Shown piece by piece: positions 34,853 through 42,965 of a stretch of DNA of 57,096 nt (positions are counted from its first letter, which is position 1; the number at the start of each line of letters is the position of its first letter). The notes under the pieces were generated by a model. It saw only the letters and a list, made by a program, of their open reading frames with translations, was not told the DNA's origin and did no database searches. A program made the position numbers and the translations under genes. Source of the stretch: Thermoguttaceae bacterium (GTDB taxonomy: Bacteria; Planctomycetota; Planctomycetia; Pirellulales; Thermoguttaceae); contig JARKPK010000035.1 of NCBI GenBank assembly GCA_029975295.1, forward strand, positions 1-57,096, given 5' to 3'.

Positions 34853-35512
34853 ATGAAACGTAGTGTTTTGATCTCGGCGTTGGCCGTGGCGGCGGTCGTC
34901 GTGCTGGCCAATGCGTCCAGCGCGTGGGCGCTGCATCGTTCCCGGACCTGTTGTCCGGCCACTTGTGCTCCGGCCGCCTGCGAAGCCCCCAAGGCGTGCG
35001 AAGCGCCCAAGGCTTGCGAACCGGCGTGCGCTCCGGCCTGCGAACCGGCCACCTGCTGCAAAGTGAAGTGCCGCAAGGTCCGCACCTGCCGTCCGAAGTC
35101 CTGCGCTCCGGCCACCTGCGCCCCGGCCGCTTGCGAAGCCCCCAAGGCTTGCGAAGCGCCCAAGGCCTGCGCCCCGGCGTGCGAACCGGCCACCTGCTGC
35201 CCGAAGCCCTGCAAGGTGAAGTGCCGCAAGGTCCGCACCTGCCGTCCGAAGACCTGCTGCGCTCCGGCCGCCTGCGAAGCCCCCAAGGCCTGCGAACCGG
35301 CCACTTGCTGCCCGAAGCCCTGCAAAGTGAAGTGCTGCAAGGTGAAGTGCTGCAAGCCGAAGTGCTGCAAAGAGAAGTGCTGCAAGCCGAAGTGCTGCAA
35401 GGTGAAGTGCTGCAAAGAGAAGTGCCGCAAGGTTCGCACCTGCCGTCCGGCCACCTGCGCCCCGGCCGCCTGCGAAGCGCCCAAGGCCTGCGCCCCGGCG
35501 TGCTGCAACTAG
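34853..35512 (+). CDS. Secreted cysteine-saturated repeat protein
   Basis: 219 residues from the ATG at 34853, with AGGAG eight bases upstream. A standard signal peptide (MKRSVLISALAVAAVVVLAN then ASSAWA) precedes a mature chain of about 193 residues containing 49 Cys, roughly one in four. The rest is almost only Pro, Ala, Lys, Glu, Thr, Arg and Val. Two kinds of module alternate: neutral CAPAACEAPKAC / CEPATC blocks and basic CKVKCRKVRTCRPK blocks. Six near-identical CCKxK pentapeptides occur in a row. The pattern looks metallothionein-like or like a disulfide-linked coat. With export, extracellular metal binding or a cross-linked surface material are both possible. It is divergent from the zinc regulator-transporter operon and followed by a strong terminator. 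I know no named family for it. Confidence 0.85.
   Translation: MKRSVLISALAVAAVVVLANASSAWALHRSRTCCPATCAPAACEAPKACEAPKACEPACAPACEPATCCKVKCRKVRTCRPKSCAPATCAPAACEAPKACEAPKACAPACEPATCCPKPCKVKCRKVRTCRPKTCCAPAACEAPKACEPATCCPKPCKVKCCKVKCCKPKCCKEKCCKPKCCKVKCCKEKCRKVRTCRPATCAPAACEAPKACAPACCN
35333..35422 (+). repeat. Six tandem 15-bp repeats inside the Cys-rich gene
   Basis: The unit is TGCTGCAAnnnGAAG, where nnn cycles GGT, GCC, AGA, GCC, GGT, AGA (one GCC/GGT/AGA position per 15 bases). Each unit encodes Cys-Cys-Lys-x-Lys. Such in-frame repeats can expand or contract by slippage without breaking the frame. Confidence 0.8.
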
Positions 35513-36003
35513 TTTGACGAGCAATCTTGGTCCCTGCCCGATCCGGGATCAAGACAACTCCTCTGCTGCCAACCAAGCGGCCTGATTGGATGCACCCAGT
35601 CAGGCCGCTTGTTGTTTTCTTGTTCGTCACAAACAACACGGCCCTTTGGGCTCGATGCGTTGAACGCGGCCCGCGGCGATGCGCGCATGCCAAGCCCCGA
35701 TTCTTTCTGCCGAAGCGCAATCTCTTACGGAGAGTCACCGTTTTTTTGCCGACACGGACAATGGTCGCTCCGCCTGTCGCGCGGTATCATTGGGCCACTG
35801 GACCGGCATCGGCTGCCATCGGCGGCATGCCGCAACGCCCCACGACGACCGGCCGTCTCGAGGCACCCAAGCATCAAACCCGAACAGTCGCCAGCCCAAC
35901 ATCCGTACATCCGTTGATTCCTCCGAAGGCGGCGGCGCAAGGGCCGCCCTTGGGCGGATGGACTCGCCCGGCCAATCGGAACCATTTTCACGAAAGTCGA
36001 ATC
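35513..36003. other. Intergenic region (491 bp) holding a terminator
   Basis: After the terminator at 35575-35620 about 380 bases remain before apt. Frames here are not protein-like, and no RNA gene was recognised. It should carry the apt promoter. Confidence 0.4.
35575..35620 (+). terminator. Strong Rho-independent terminator of the Cys-rich gene
   Basis: AAGCGGCCTGA (35575-35585) pairs perfectly with TCAGGCCGCTT (35600-35610), followed by GTTGTTTTCT. It lies 62 bases past the stop codon, so the Cys-rich gene is monocistronic. Confidence 0.85.
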
Positions 36004-36546
36004 ATGGCCATTTCCGCAACGGACCTGAACCTGAACGACTATATTCGCAGCATCCCCGACTATCCCAAGCCGGGCATCCTGTTCCGCGACATCACGCCGC
36101 TGCTGGCCTCGCCAGCGGCCTTGCGGCAAGCGATCGACACGATGGCCGACCACTTTGCCAACCGGCGGATCGATCTGGTGGCCGCAGCCGAAGCCCGCGG
36201 CTTCATCTTTGCCGCACCGCTGGCCCTGAAGCTGGGCGCCGGAGTGATTCCCATTCGCAAGCCCGGCAAACTGCCGTGCCACACGGTCTCGCAGTGCTAC
36301 TCGCTCGAATACGGCACCGACACGTTGCACGTTCACCGCGACGATGTGCCGCAAGGCTCGCGGGTGCTTGTGGTTGACGACTTGCTGGCCACTGGCGGCA
36401 CGGTCGAAGCCTGTTGCAAACTCGTTGAGAAAGTGGGCGGAACAGTCGCCGGCTGCGCCTTCCTGATTGAACTGGCCGGGCTGAACGGTCGGGCACGCAT
36501 CGGCCAATACGACGTGTTCAGCGTGCTCAGCTACGAGGGCGCCTGA
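36004..36546 (+). CDS. apt: Adenine phosphoribosyltransferase
   Basis: 180 residues from the ATG at 36004, the usual length for Apt. The N-terminal segment LNDYIRSIPDYPKPGILFRDITPLLASPAAL is characteristic, as are AAAEARGFIFAAPLALKLGAG, IPIRKPGKLPCHT and the PRPP loop VLVVDDLLATGGTVEA. It joins adenine to PRPP to give AMP in purine salvage, in the cytoplasm. Upstream in-frame sequence is open but not protein-like, so the start at the conserved MAISATDLNLNDYI segment is preferred. The gene stands alone and is convergent with the Gly/Met-rich secretin-associated gene. Confidence 0.97.
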   Translation: MAISATDLNLNDYIRSIPDYPKPGILFRDITPLLASPAALRQAIDTMADHFANRRIDLVAAAEARGFIFAAPLALKLGAGVIPIRKPGKLPCHTVSQCYSLEYGTDTLHVHRDDVPQGSRVLVVDDLLATGGTVEACCKLVEKVGGTVAGCAFLIELAGLNGRARIGQYDVFSVLSYEGA

Positions 36547-36664
36547 ACGCAACCGTCAAAGAGAAAGAGGATCGCTCCGAGCGGTCGAAACGAGCCATCG
36601 GACCGTTTCACTTTTCCAGCCGTTTCGCTCATGATTCGGTCTTGAGCAACTGCTGACCGTCCTG

Positions 36665-37366
36665 TCAGGGACCGGCTCGGCGCAGTTGATCGAGCAAATT
36701 GCCCAGTTGGTCGTGAACGTCCTGGCTGGCGCTAATGACGAGCGATCGACCCGGGCTCCAATAATAGATTGCGCCCGGCCCCCCGTTGACGTTCCACGTT
36801 GATGGGGCAATCGTCTTCTGGATCAAATCGGCCAAGTCGTTGCCTGCGTCGGCTTGAGCCAGCCCACCTTGGCCGGCGCCAGCCCCCCACGGTTGCCCAC
36901 CGCCCATACCCCAACCCATTCCACCCCGACCGCCGGGCATGCCCATCTGACCGAGAACGGTTGGGCGGGTCAGTTGCACCGTCAGCGGTGACGGTTCGGC
37001 CCTCTCGGCCCCCCGCGCGGCCAACTGCTTGCTCACTTCGGGCAGCAGGGCCCTCAGGCGCCCGCGAATCTTGTGCAGCAGCACCTCGCGGTCGGATCGG
37101 GCCAACGACTGATCCGCAGAGAGCAAATCGTGAACTCGCAAGTAGTCTGCCGCGGCCTGCCTTGCTTGCGCCGGACTTGCGCCTGCCCATCGACGCAAAC
37201 ACGCCGACGCCTCGTCGCTGAGCGCCCGCCCCCGCAAAACGGCTGCCTCCGGACGCGCATCGGAGGCGGCCATCGTCCAGGGAAAGTCGGCAGGTAGGTC
37301 GGGCTTCGGCTCGTCGGCCGAAGGCCAAATCGCCAACACCAAAGGCACAACCATCCATCCGGTCAT
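36665..37366 (-). CDS. Secreted Gly/Met-rich protein with secretin-associated C-terminal domain
   Basis: 233 residues from the ATG at 37366, with GGAGG just upstream and a short signal segment (MTGWMVVPLVLAIWPSADE). A helical part (about 45-130) precedes a Gly/Met/Trp-rich tract (GMPGGRGGMGWGMGGGQPW, about 145-170). The C-terminal 60 residues (DLADLIQKTIAPSTWNVNG then GPGAIYYWSPGRSLVISASQ and VHDQLGNLLDQLRRAG) match a short domain common in planctomycete proteins related to the N-terminal domains of secretins. Its Gly-Met tract recalls the one in the giant VWA/STN protein. The likely site is the periplasm, perhaps as part of a secretion or scaffold assembly; the exact role is unknown. Confidence 0.8.
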   Translation of the reverse strand: MTGWMVVPLVLAIWPSADEPKPDLPADFPWTMAASDARPEAAVLRGRALSDEASACLRRWAGASPAQARQAAADYLRVHDLLSADQSLARSDREVLLHKIRGRLRALLPEVSKQLAARGAERAEPSPLTVQLTRPTVLGQMGMPGGRGGMGWGMGGGQPWGAGAGQGGLAQADAGNDLADLIQKTIAPSTWNVNGGPGAIYYWSPGRSLVISASQDVHDQLGNLLDQLRRAGP

Positions 37367-37849
37367 CGAATTGCCTCCGCAGTCCGCCGCGCCGGCCGTG
37401 GCCGAGCCTCGATCGCCCATCGACGTATCGAATCGCGATCGGCCCGATCCGAACCGGCAGAACTCTGCCGGAGCCAGCCGCCGTAAACGGTCCAACCGCC
37501 GCGCGTTGAAACGCCTCTGCCCGCCCTCACTGTTGATCGTATCGGGCGGCACCGGGTTGTCAATCGAACTTCCTCGGTTTGCCCGACGATTCGGCCAACC
37601 AGAACAGCCAGCCGCCCGGCCAAGCAAGCATCCGCAAGCGGGTTCCTGCCGACCGCAAGGCGTTTCGCCCAACCGAAACCAAATTGCCGCTTTTCAGGCG
37701 ATGCCGCGGCTCTCCACCGATGCCGCCCGTGGGCCGAACAAGGCCACAAGGCTGTTTGCTCAACCAAGGCCCAAGCTCATCGCACGTTCGGCCGGAACAA
37801 CAACAATCAAGCGACGGCGCAAGAAACCGGCTGATCGGCACGCGCGTGG
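37367..37849. other. Intergenic region (483 bp) with one small hairpin
   Basis: Between acpS and the Gly/Met-rich gene, both minus strand. It contains the perfect hairpin CCGGCAG-AACT-CTGCCGG (37454-37471) without a T-run. No gene is supported. Confidence 0.4.
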
Positions 37850-38251
37850 TCAATCGTCGTTGGTCCGGGCGCCCACCGCCGTGGCGTAGCCGACGGCATA
37901 GGTGCGGCAGTGAGCCATCGCCACCAAGATTCGCGTCGCCCCGATTTGCTCGACGTGGTCGCGCACGGCGCCGCGCAAGGCCACGGTCCAGCCGCCCGAA
38001 CCGTTCGACCGGATTTCCATGTCGCGCCAATTCACGCCCGGACCCCACGATAGCCCCAGCGCACGAAGCACCGCCTGTTTGGCGGCCCAATGGGCGGCGA
38101 AGTGCCGAGTTGGGAACTTTCGATCGCGGCAGAACCGAACTTCCTCGTTGGTGAATACGCGATCGACGAACTGCTCACCGTAGCGGTCGATCATCCGCGC
38201 CACCCGCAGGCACTCGGTGATCTCGGCGCCCACTCCGATGATGTCCGACAT
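37850..38251 (-). CDS. acpS: Holo-ACP synthase family protein (AcpS) with altered metal ligands
   Basis: 133 residues; the ATG at 38251 is clear. The overall pattern is AcpS: GVGAEITECLRVARMIDRYG, then FVDRVFTNEEVRFCRDRKFP, HFAAHWAAKQAVLRALGLSWGPGVNWRDMEI, and a C-terminal ILVAMAHCRTYAVGYATA. AcpS moves 4'-phosphopantetheine from CoA to acyl carrier protein using Mg bound by an Asp in the first strand and a Glu in the AxKEAxxKA helix. Here those positions are Glu10 and Gln59. The nucleotide sequence reads GAG and CAG, so this is not a reading error of mine. The enzyme may be weak, use a different metal geometry, or be a specialised paralogue. It lies 117 bases after the stop of the membrane-protein gene at 38369, on the same strand. 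Confidence 0.82.
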   Translation of the reverse strand: MSDIIGVGAEITECLRVARMIDRYGEQFVDRVFTNEEVRFCRDRKFPTRHFAAHWAAKQAVLRALGLSWGPGVNWRDMEIRSNGSGGWTVALRGAVRDHVEQIGATRILVAMAHCRTYAVGYATAVGARTNDD

Positions 38252-38368
38252 GACGTTGCGACCCCTTGCCCCTACGAACCATCAGCACAGCCGTGCAACC
38301 GCGTCCGGGCCTTCTGCGGGCGGAAACCGGCAACTCCCTTCTCTGCTTCTCGACAACCAAAGCACCGA

Positions 38369-39322
38369 CTAATCGCCCGCATCCGGTTCACCTGGGCGGA
38401 CGGATTCAGTCGGCTCGGTCCGTTCGGTCGAGTGAGCCAAGGGGTCCGGGGCCGAGGCTCGATCGTCGGCCTGCTCGCGGCGGACGACCTCGTCGGCCAG
38501 TTGCATCACGCGGTCGCGTCCCGCGGTGTTGAGCCAAAGATCGCATGCGAAATCGCGCCCGGCCGAGTCGCGCCAAAGCAGCTTCAACCCGAACGGCCCG
38601 CACCCGCTGCGGCAACTGGTCAACCGGTAGCGCACGGTGGCTACGGCTTCGGGCGGATACTCGGCGCCAACGGCTGCAACCAAACGGCCTGCTTCCGGCG
38701 CCGTCCATCGGCCGCCGCGAATCGTTCGCCACCACGAGCCGCATCGGGCGCAATAGGGCAATCGCCAAGCCGTTGCCACCATCGCCAGAACCGCAAAAAC
38801 CAGCAATAGTGCATCGGCCGCCCAACTCGCCCACGCCCATTCGCCCCGGGCCACCCAGCCGCCCGGCAACGGGCGGCCGCGCTGCGCGGCGGTTTGCATA
38901 AAGCCCAGCCAATCCTCGGCCGGCGCAGTCAGGCGATCGGCCACATCGGGGAAGGCGGCCATCGCTTTCGCCCTTTCTCGCCCCACAGCCGGATCGATTC
39001 GGTGATTCCAGTAAGCGAAGAAGTGCTGACCTGCCACGGCCAAAGCAGCGGCCGCCAGCGACGCAGCGAGCAACGTGGGACGATGGCCCGTTTGCGTCAA
39101 TCGCGCAATGCCCACCAACGCGGCGCCCAAGATCAAACCGATCACCACCGGAAACAAGACCAACGGCGCCCAATGAAGATCGTTTTGCGCAATATCGGCC
39201 AGCACGGCAACGATCGCCGCCGCCGCCACCGCCGCACTCGCAAACATCGCGGCCCGTGCCGCCGAGAACCGCACCGGTCGCCGGGGCGGACGGGCGACGA
39301 TCCATTCGGAGCACTCGGGCAT
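38369..39322 (-). CDS. Membrane protein of unknown function with CXXC
   Basis: 317 residues from the ATG at 39322. Four hydrophobic helices are visible: three in the N-terminal 110 residues (AMFASAAVAAAAIVAVLA, APLVLFPVVIGLILGAALV, LLAASLAAAALAVAGQHFF) and one near 180 (ALLLVFAVLAMVATAWRL). After the last helix comes CARCGSWWRTIRGG, a zinc-knuckle half, and later TSCRSGCGPFGLKLLWRD, followed by a cytoplasmic-looking beta part. The end is acidic and Pro/Glu-rich. I recognise no family. It is upstream of acpS on the same strand, and co-transcription is possible. Confidence 0.75.
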   Translation of the reverse strand: MPECSEWIVARPPRRPVRFSAARAAMFASAAVAAAAIVAVLADIAQNDLHWAPLVLFPVVIGLILGAALVGIARLTQTGHRPTLLAASLAAAALAVAGQHFFAYWNHRIDPAVGRERAKAMAAFPDVADRLTAPAEDWLGFMQTAAQRGRPLPGGWVARGEWAWASWAADALLLVFAVLAMVATAWRLPYCARCGSWWRTIRGGRWTAPEAGRLVAAVGAEYPPEAVATVRYRLTSCRSGCGPFGLKLLWRDSAGRDFACDLWLNTAGRDRVMQLADEVVRREQADDRASAPDPLAHSTERTEPTESVRPGEPDAGD

Positions 39323-39860
39323 GGCCGCACCTGAAGAACCCTGGAACAACAACCCCACGAGAGCCTCGATTCAACAACCCGCTGCAATTCCCGCGTTCTT
39401 CCAACAAAACGCCGGCAATTGGCAGTTCGGGTTCCCCGCATCGTTCGCGCGACGGCCGAGAGCCTCTATTGTAATCCGCCGGTTCCCAGTTGAACCAGCG
39501 CCCCGCCGCGAGCGAATTTCACGATAGAACGCGCCGCCGTCCGGGGAATGCAAGGCGAGCGGCAAGAAGCGGTGCAACATCGGCGGCACGAACGAGCAGC
39601 GACATCGCTGCCGCACCGCCCGGCGCAACGCACGGCGGGCGGACACGAATCTTCGACGGCGATCTATTGCAGCGTTGGATGCCGCTCGACTGGCGCGCAA
39701 CGCCCGACGACTAAAGACCATTCTCCCGGCCCGCCGATCAGACCGCCGCCTGCCGGCCGCTCCCCGCTGCCTCAGCGAGACAATGAGAAAAGACCGGCCA
39801 ACGGAGGGTCGAGCTATGGGGCCAAGTCAGCGGCGGCACCAAAGACCGCTCTTCCGGGGC
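39323..39860. other. Intergenic region (538 bp), nothing recognised
   Basis: Between two minus-strand membrane-protein genes. Frames are Arg-rich and unlike proteins. No hairpin terminator or RNA gene was seen. Confidence 0.4.
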
Positions 39861-40208
39861 CTACATACCCTTCGGATTCGGGCCGTATTGGTTCGGCCCG
39901 GGCTGACTGTCTTGAACCATGAAGTACAGCAAGATAAAGAAACCGACAATCGGAACGAACGCCACGAGCAACCAGAGACCGCTGCGGTCGGTATCGTGCA
40001 GCCGCCGCACGCCCACCGCAATTCCGGGAACAAGAACGGCCAAGCTGTACAACGCTCCCAGCACCCCGGGGCTGCCAACCACGCGCTCAACGATGCTGAT
40101 AGCGAAGGCGATGATGATATTGAACAAAACGAACATCCAGTACTCTGTTCGGTGCGCTCGCCCACCGAACTCGGCATATTTCTTCAACACTTCGACGTAC
40201 CAATTCAT
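39861..40208 (-). CDS. DUF805 family membrane protein
   Basis: 115 residues from the ATG at 40208. This is the usual size and pattern of DUF805 (YhaH/YhaI-like) proteins: an N-terminal MNWYVEVLKKYAEFGGRAHR followed by TEYWMFVLFNIII, a helix over LGALYSLAVLVPGIAVGVRR, then LHDTDRSGLWLLVAFVPIVG and FFILLYFMVQDSQPGPNQYG. Three or four transmembrane helices are expected. The function of the family is not established. The neighbouring gene encodes another small membrane protein. Confidence 0.92.
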   Translation of the reverse strand: MNWYVEVLKKYAEFGGRAHRTEYWMFVLFNIIIAFAISIVERVVGSPGVLGALYSLAVLVPGIAVGVRRLHDTDRSGLWLLVAFVPIVGFFILLYFMVQDSQPGPNQYGPNPKGM

Positions 40209-40381
40209 ACCAGGTTCCTTTCGCGCACCCGAGAAATGCTCACGCCGGACGACTGGGTGAACCGCCGCTCGACGGTGCGGCAATCGGCGACTGCCGCCAA
40301 CAACGCACAATGATGCCGAACAACCGACGCCTCACTGATCGATCCGGCCTTTGTCGCCCACCATCGTCTCGCCCCGGGCGA

Positions 40382-40843
40382 TCAGAACCGGTCGCGGCAA
40401 CCATACAATAACCGCTCCAAACCGGGCGAAAGCTCGCACTCGCTTCGCTGATGAATCTCGCGCAGCAGATCGGCCACACGCGGAAAGAAGTCGGTGGACG
40501 TGAACAAAACAACCGACGATGGGCCGCAAACAACAACCACATGCAGCGCCGCCAGCCAATCCATGCGGCGGATGCCGGCCCACGGCACCAGCGTTTGCCG
40601 CCACCATCGGCAGACCACCAGCCCGTCTTCATCGATCAGGTACGACTGGATGCCGCTTCGCAGATAAAACCAGGCGACCACCAGCGCCAACGCCGCGCAA
40701 CCGACCACCAGCCCGACGCGCAACAACACGCCGCCGCGAACAAACGGCTCGAGCGTCGAGTGAAAGGCCAGCCAGCCCAGAATAGGCGGCGCACCCAGCC
40801 CGACAATGTGAACCAAAATGCTGTGCCCGAACCGTTCATTCAT
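40382..40843 (-). CDS. Small membrane protein, possibly bacterial PH-domain type
   Basis: 153 residues from the ATG at 40843. Two transmembrane helices lie near the N-terminus (SILVHIVGLGAPPILGWLAF and GLVVGCAALALVVAWFYL). A beta-rich soluble part follows (IQSYLIDEDGLVVCRWWRQ, TLVPWAGIRRMDWLAALHVV, VVCGPSSVVLFTSTDFF). The order of helices then YLIDEDGLVV...VPWAGIRR resembles the bacterial PH (DUF304-like) membrane proteins, but the match is weak. It lies upstream of the DUF805 gene on the same strand. Confidence 0.65.
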   Translation of the reverse strand: MNERFGHSILVHIVGLGAPPILGWLAFHSTLEPFVRGGVLLRVGLVVGCAALALVVAWFYLRSGIQSYLIDEDGLVVCRWWRQTLVPWAGIRRMDWLAALHVVVVCGPSSVVLFTSTDFFPRVADLLREIHQRSECELSPGLERLLYGCRDRF

Positions 40844-41140
40844 GCCCGCCCCCCCCCAACAGCAGAGCACTAACACCTCCTATTGTATGCCGAAAGGTCA
40901 ATCGCCGCCTAGCCGTCAAACCGGCCCGCAAGCGCAGCCGCGCCGCAGCCATATTCCGCTTCGGCGCGCTGGGCGCGTGTTGCGAGCCCGACGTGTATTG
41001 CGCGCCGAAGTGTTGGGCTCGCTGAAACGCCCATCAAGACGCTCCCCAAACAACAGGAATTCGAATGACTTCAACGAACAAGGGCCGCCGAACAGAGTTC
41101 GACGGCCCCAAAATGCGACGGCTTTCGAAAGAGCCGGTTC
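40844..41140. other. Intergenic region (297 bp) with terminator
   Basis: Holds the hairpin at 41082-41108 that ends the upstream oxidoreductase gene. The remaining about 230 bases show nothing further. Confidence 0.4.
41070..41108 (-). terminator. Rho-independent terminator of the first Gfo/Idh/MocA gene
   Basis: GGGCCGCCGAAC (41082-41093) and GTTCGACGGCCC (41097-41108) form a 12-bp stem with one mismatch and a 3-base loop. On the minus strand the stem is followed by TTGTTCGTTG. It is 33 bases past the stop codon at 41141. Confidence 0.75.
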
Positions 41141-42511
41141 TTACATCGAGATTTCGAATCCCTTGCGGCTTTCGCGCGACAGGAACGCGTTGGCCTTCGG
41201 GTTGTCTACGATTTCGCGCTTTACCGGATCCCAATTAAGTTGGCACCCCCATCGCATGGCGATGTTCGACAAGTGGCAAATCTCGAGCATGCGGTTGTGC
41301 GACCAGACGTCGGAAATCGGTTGCTTGCGCGCCTTCATTCCGTCGATGAAGTTCACCGTATGATTTTCGGGCACCTTGCCGCCGTACACTTGTTCGATGG
41401 CCCCCTCGGGCAACGGGTTCTCTTTGAGTTCGTCCACCGGCTTGCCGGTGATCTTGCCGCGGTTGACGAAGAGTCGGCCCTTCTCGCCCTCAAAGAGCAC
41501 CCCGTTGTCGCCCTCGCTGGTGATGATCATCTTCACATCGTTCGGCATGTCAACCCGAATGCTGAACTTCGTGGCGGTGTTGTAGCGATCATGCACCGTC
41601 GGATGCCCCTCTCGATACTCGACCGGCAGGGTGAACGACATCGGGTTGATCTTGCTGGGGCCCGTGTTCACCGCGTCCAGCGCCCAGCAAGCGATATCGA
41701 CGTGATGGGCGCCCCAATCGGTCAGTTTGCCGCCGGAATACTCGTGCCAATTGCGGAAGGAGTAGTGGCAGTTGCTGAACAACGGAACCCCGCCGCCGTA
41801 GCCTTGGCGGAGTTCGGGCAGGGCGCGATAAGGCACTTTGGGCGCCGGCCCGAGCCAGAAGTCCCAGTCGAGCCCCTCGGGCACCGGGGCCACGGGAATC
41901 ACCGGCGACGCTTCCATCCCGCCGATGCCGCACGTCACTGTTTTCACCTTGCCGATGCGGCCGGCCCGAACAATCGCAATGGCCTGGAGGAACAGCTTGT
42001 TGCACTCGGTCCGCTGCATCGTGCCAACCTGGAAAACGCGGCCCGTCTGCTTGACGATCTTTTCGATCAGCTTCCCTTCGGCGATGGTCAACGTCAGCGG
42101 CTTCTCGCAGTAAACATCTTTGCCGGCCAACATCGCCTCAACCGCCATCTTCGTATGCCAATGATCGGGCGTGGCGATCATCACTGCGTCGATGTCTTTG
42201 CGATCGAGAATCTTGCGGTAGTCTTTGTACGCGTCGGGCTTCTTGCGTTGCGCTTTTTCCACCTTGCCGACGTACTCGTCGAGGATTTTCGCGTCCACGT
42301 CGGCCAGCGCCGCGAAATCGGCCCAGCGGAACGACTTGTTCGTAATCGCCCAGCCCTGATTGCGCAGGCCGATGGTGGCGAAGACCGGTCGTTCGCTCGG
42401 CGCGCTATAGCCGGCCGCCCGACGTGCGGAAGAAACCAACAAGCTTGCGGCCCCGGCAGTGCCAAGGCCCAAAAGGAAATGGCGGCGAGACGGCATGAAA
42501 GAGGTCGGCAT
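41141..42511 (-). CDS. Tat-exported Gfo/Idh/MocA-family oxidoreductase
   Basis: 456 residues from the ATG at 42511; an in-frame ATG at 42496 just before PSRRHF is also possible. The N-terminus carries a twin-arginine signal (SRRHFLLGLGTAGAASLLV), so the enzyme is exported folded, probably with cofactor. The NAD(P) fold follows: ATIGLRNQGWAI in place of the usual GxGxxG loop, ALADVDAKILDEY, AVMIATPDHWHTKMAVEAML, and GKDVYCEKPLTLTIAEG with the catalytic Lys of the EKP motif. The C-terminal alpha/beta domain includes WHEYSGGKLTDWGAHHVDIA. Such proteins oxidise or reduce sugars, or act as 3-keto-sugar or glycosidase-linked enzymes. It is downstream of an MFS sugar porter on the same strand, at a distance of 454 bases. 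Confidence 0.92.
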   Translation of the reverse strand: MPTSFMPSRRHFLLGLGTAGAASLLVSSARRAAGYSAPSERPVFATIGLRNQGWAITNKSFRWADFAALADVDAKILDEYVGKVEKAQRKKPDAYKDYRKILDRKDIDAVMIATPDHWHTKMAVEAMLAGKDVYCEKPLTLTIAEGKLIEKIVKQTGRVFQVGTMQRTECNKLFLQAIAIVRAGRIGKVKTVTCGIGGMEASPVIPVAPVPEGLDWDFWLGPAPKVPYRALPELRQGYGGGVPLFSNCHYSFRNWHEYSGGKLTDWGAHHVDIACWALDAVNTGPSKINPMSFTLPVEYREGHPTVHDRYNTATKFSIRVDMPNDVKMIITSEGDNGVLFEGEKGRLFVNRGKITGKPVDELKENPLPEGAIEQVYGGKVPENHTVNFIDGMKARKQPISDVWSHNRMLEICHLSNIAMRWGCQLNWDPVKREIVDNPKANAFLSRESRKGFEISM

Positions 42512-42965
42512 CGAAGAAAGTCCTTGCAAAATAACGCGGAAACTCAAAAGCGGAAACTCAAAACAGTTGCAAACAACAAACTGGGCCCATGCCGGCAGCG
42601 GGCAAGAGCCGCCCAGAGCAGCCGCCAGGCGGCGTTGGGCAAACCCCTATCATACCTGAAGCCGGGCCTTGCTTGAACGATCTTCGATCGATTTCCCGTC
42701 GAGAACAACGATCGGCCGAGCGATCAGCCGCCAGGCGCCGAAGCCGAATTTGGCAATACCCTGCGCCGCTTCCGATTGTGAACCGGTTTGGCTCGCCTTC
42801 ATGCGGCAGCCCGAAGCGGCGGCGTTGCGATCCTCGCAACCTGTAGCCTCGGCCGTTCTCCAAACCGCATGTGGCGAACGACTTGCGCCCGGCAGTTGCC
42901 GCCGCGCACGAAGCCAACGGGGCGTCGCGTTCAACAGACAGCCGCCCCGCGGCCGCAGAACGGGG
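42512..42965. other. Intergenic region (454 bp)
   Basis: Between the MFS porter gene and the Gfo/Idh/MocA gene, both minus strand. It includes a small GTTGCG/CGCAAC inverted repeat near 42826-42842. No gene is supported, and the gap is long for an operon. Confidence 0.4.

Noticed and set aside
37454-37471. Hairpin CCGGCAG-AACT-CTGCCGG as a terminator
   Set aside because: There is no T-run on either strand. It is kept only as a note in the intergenic entry.
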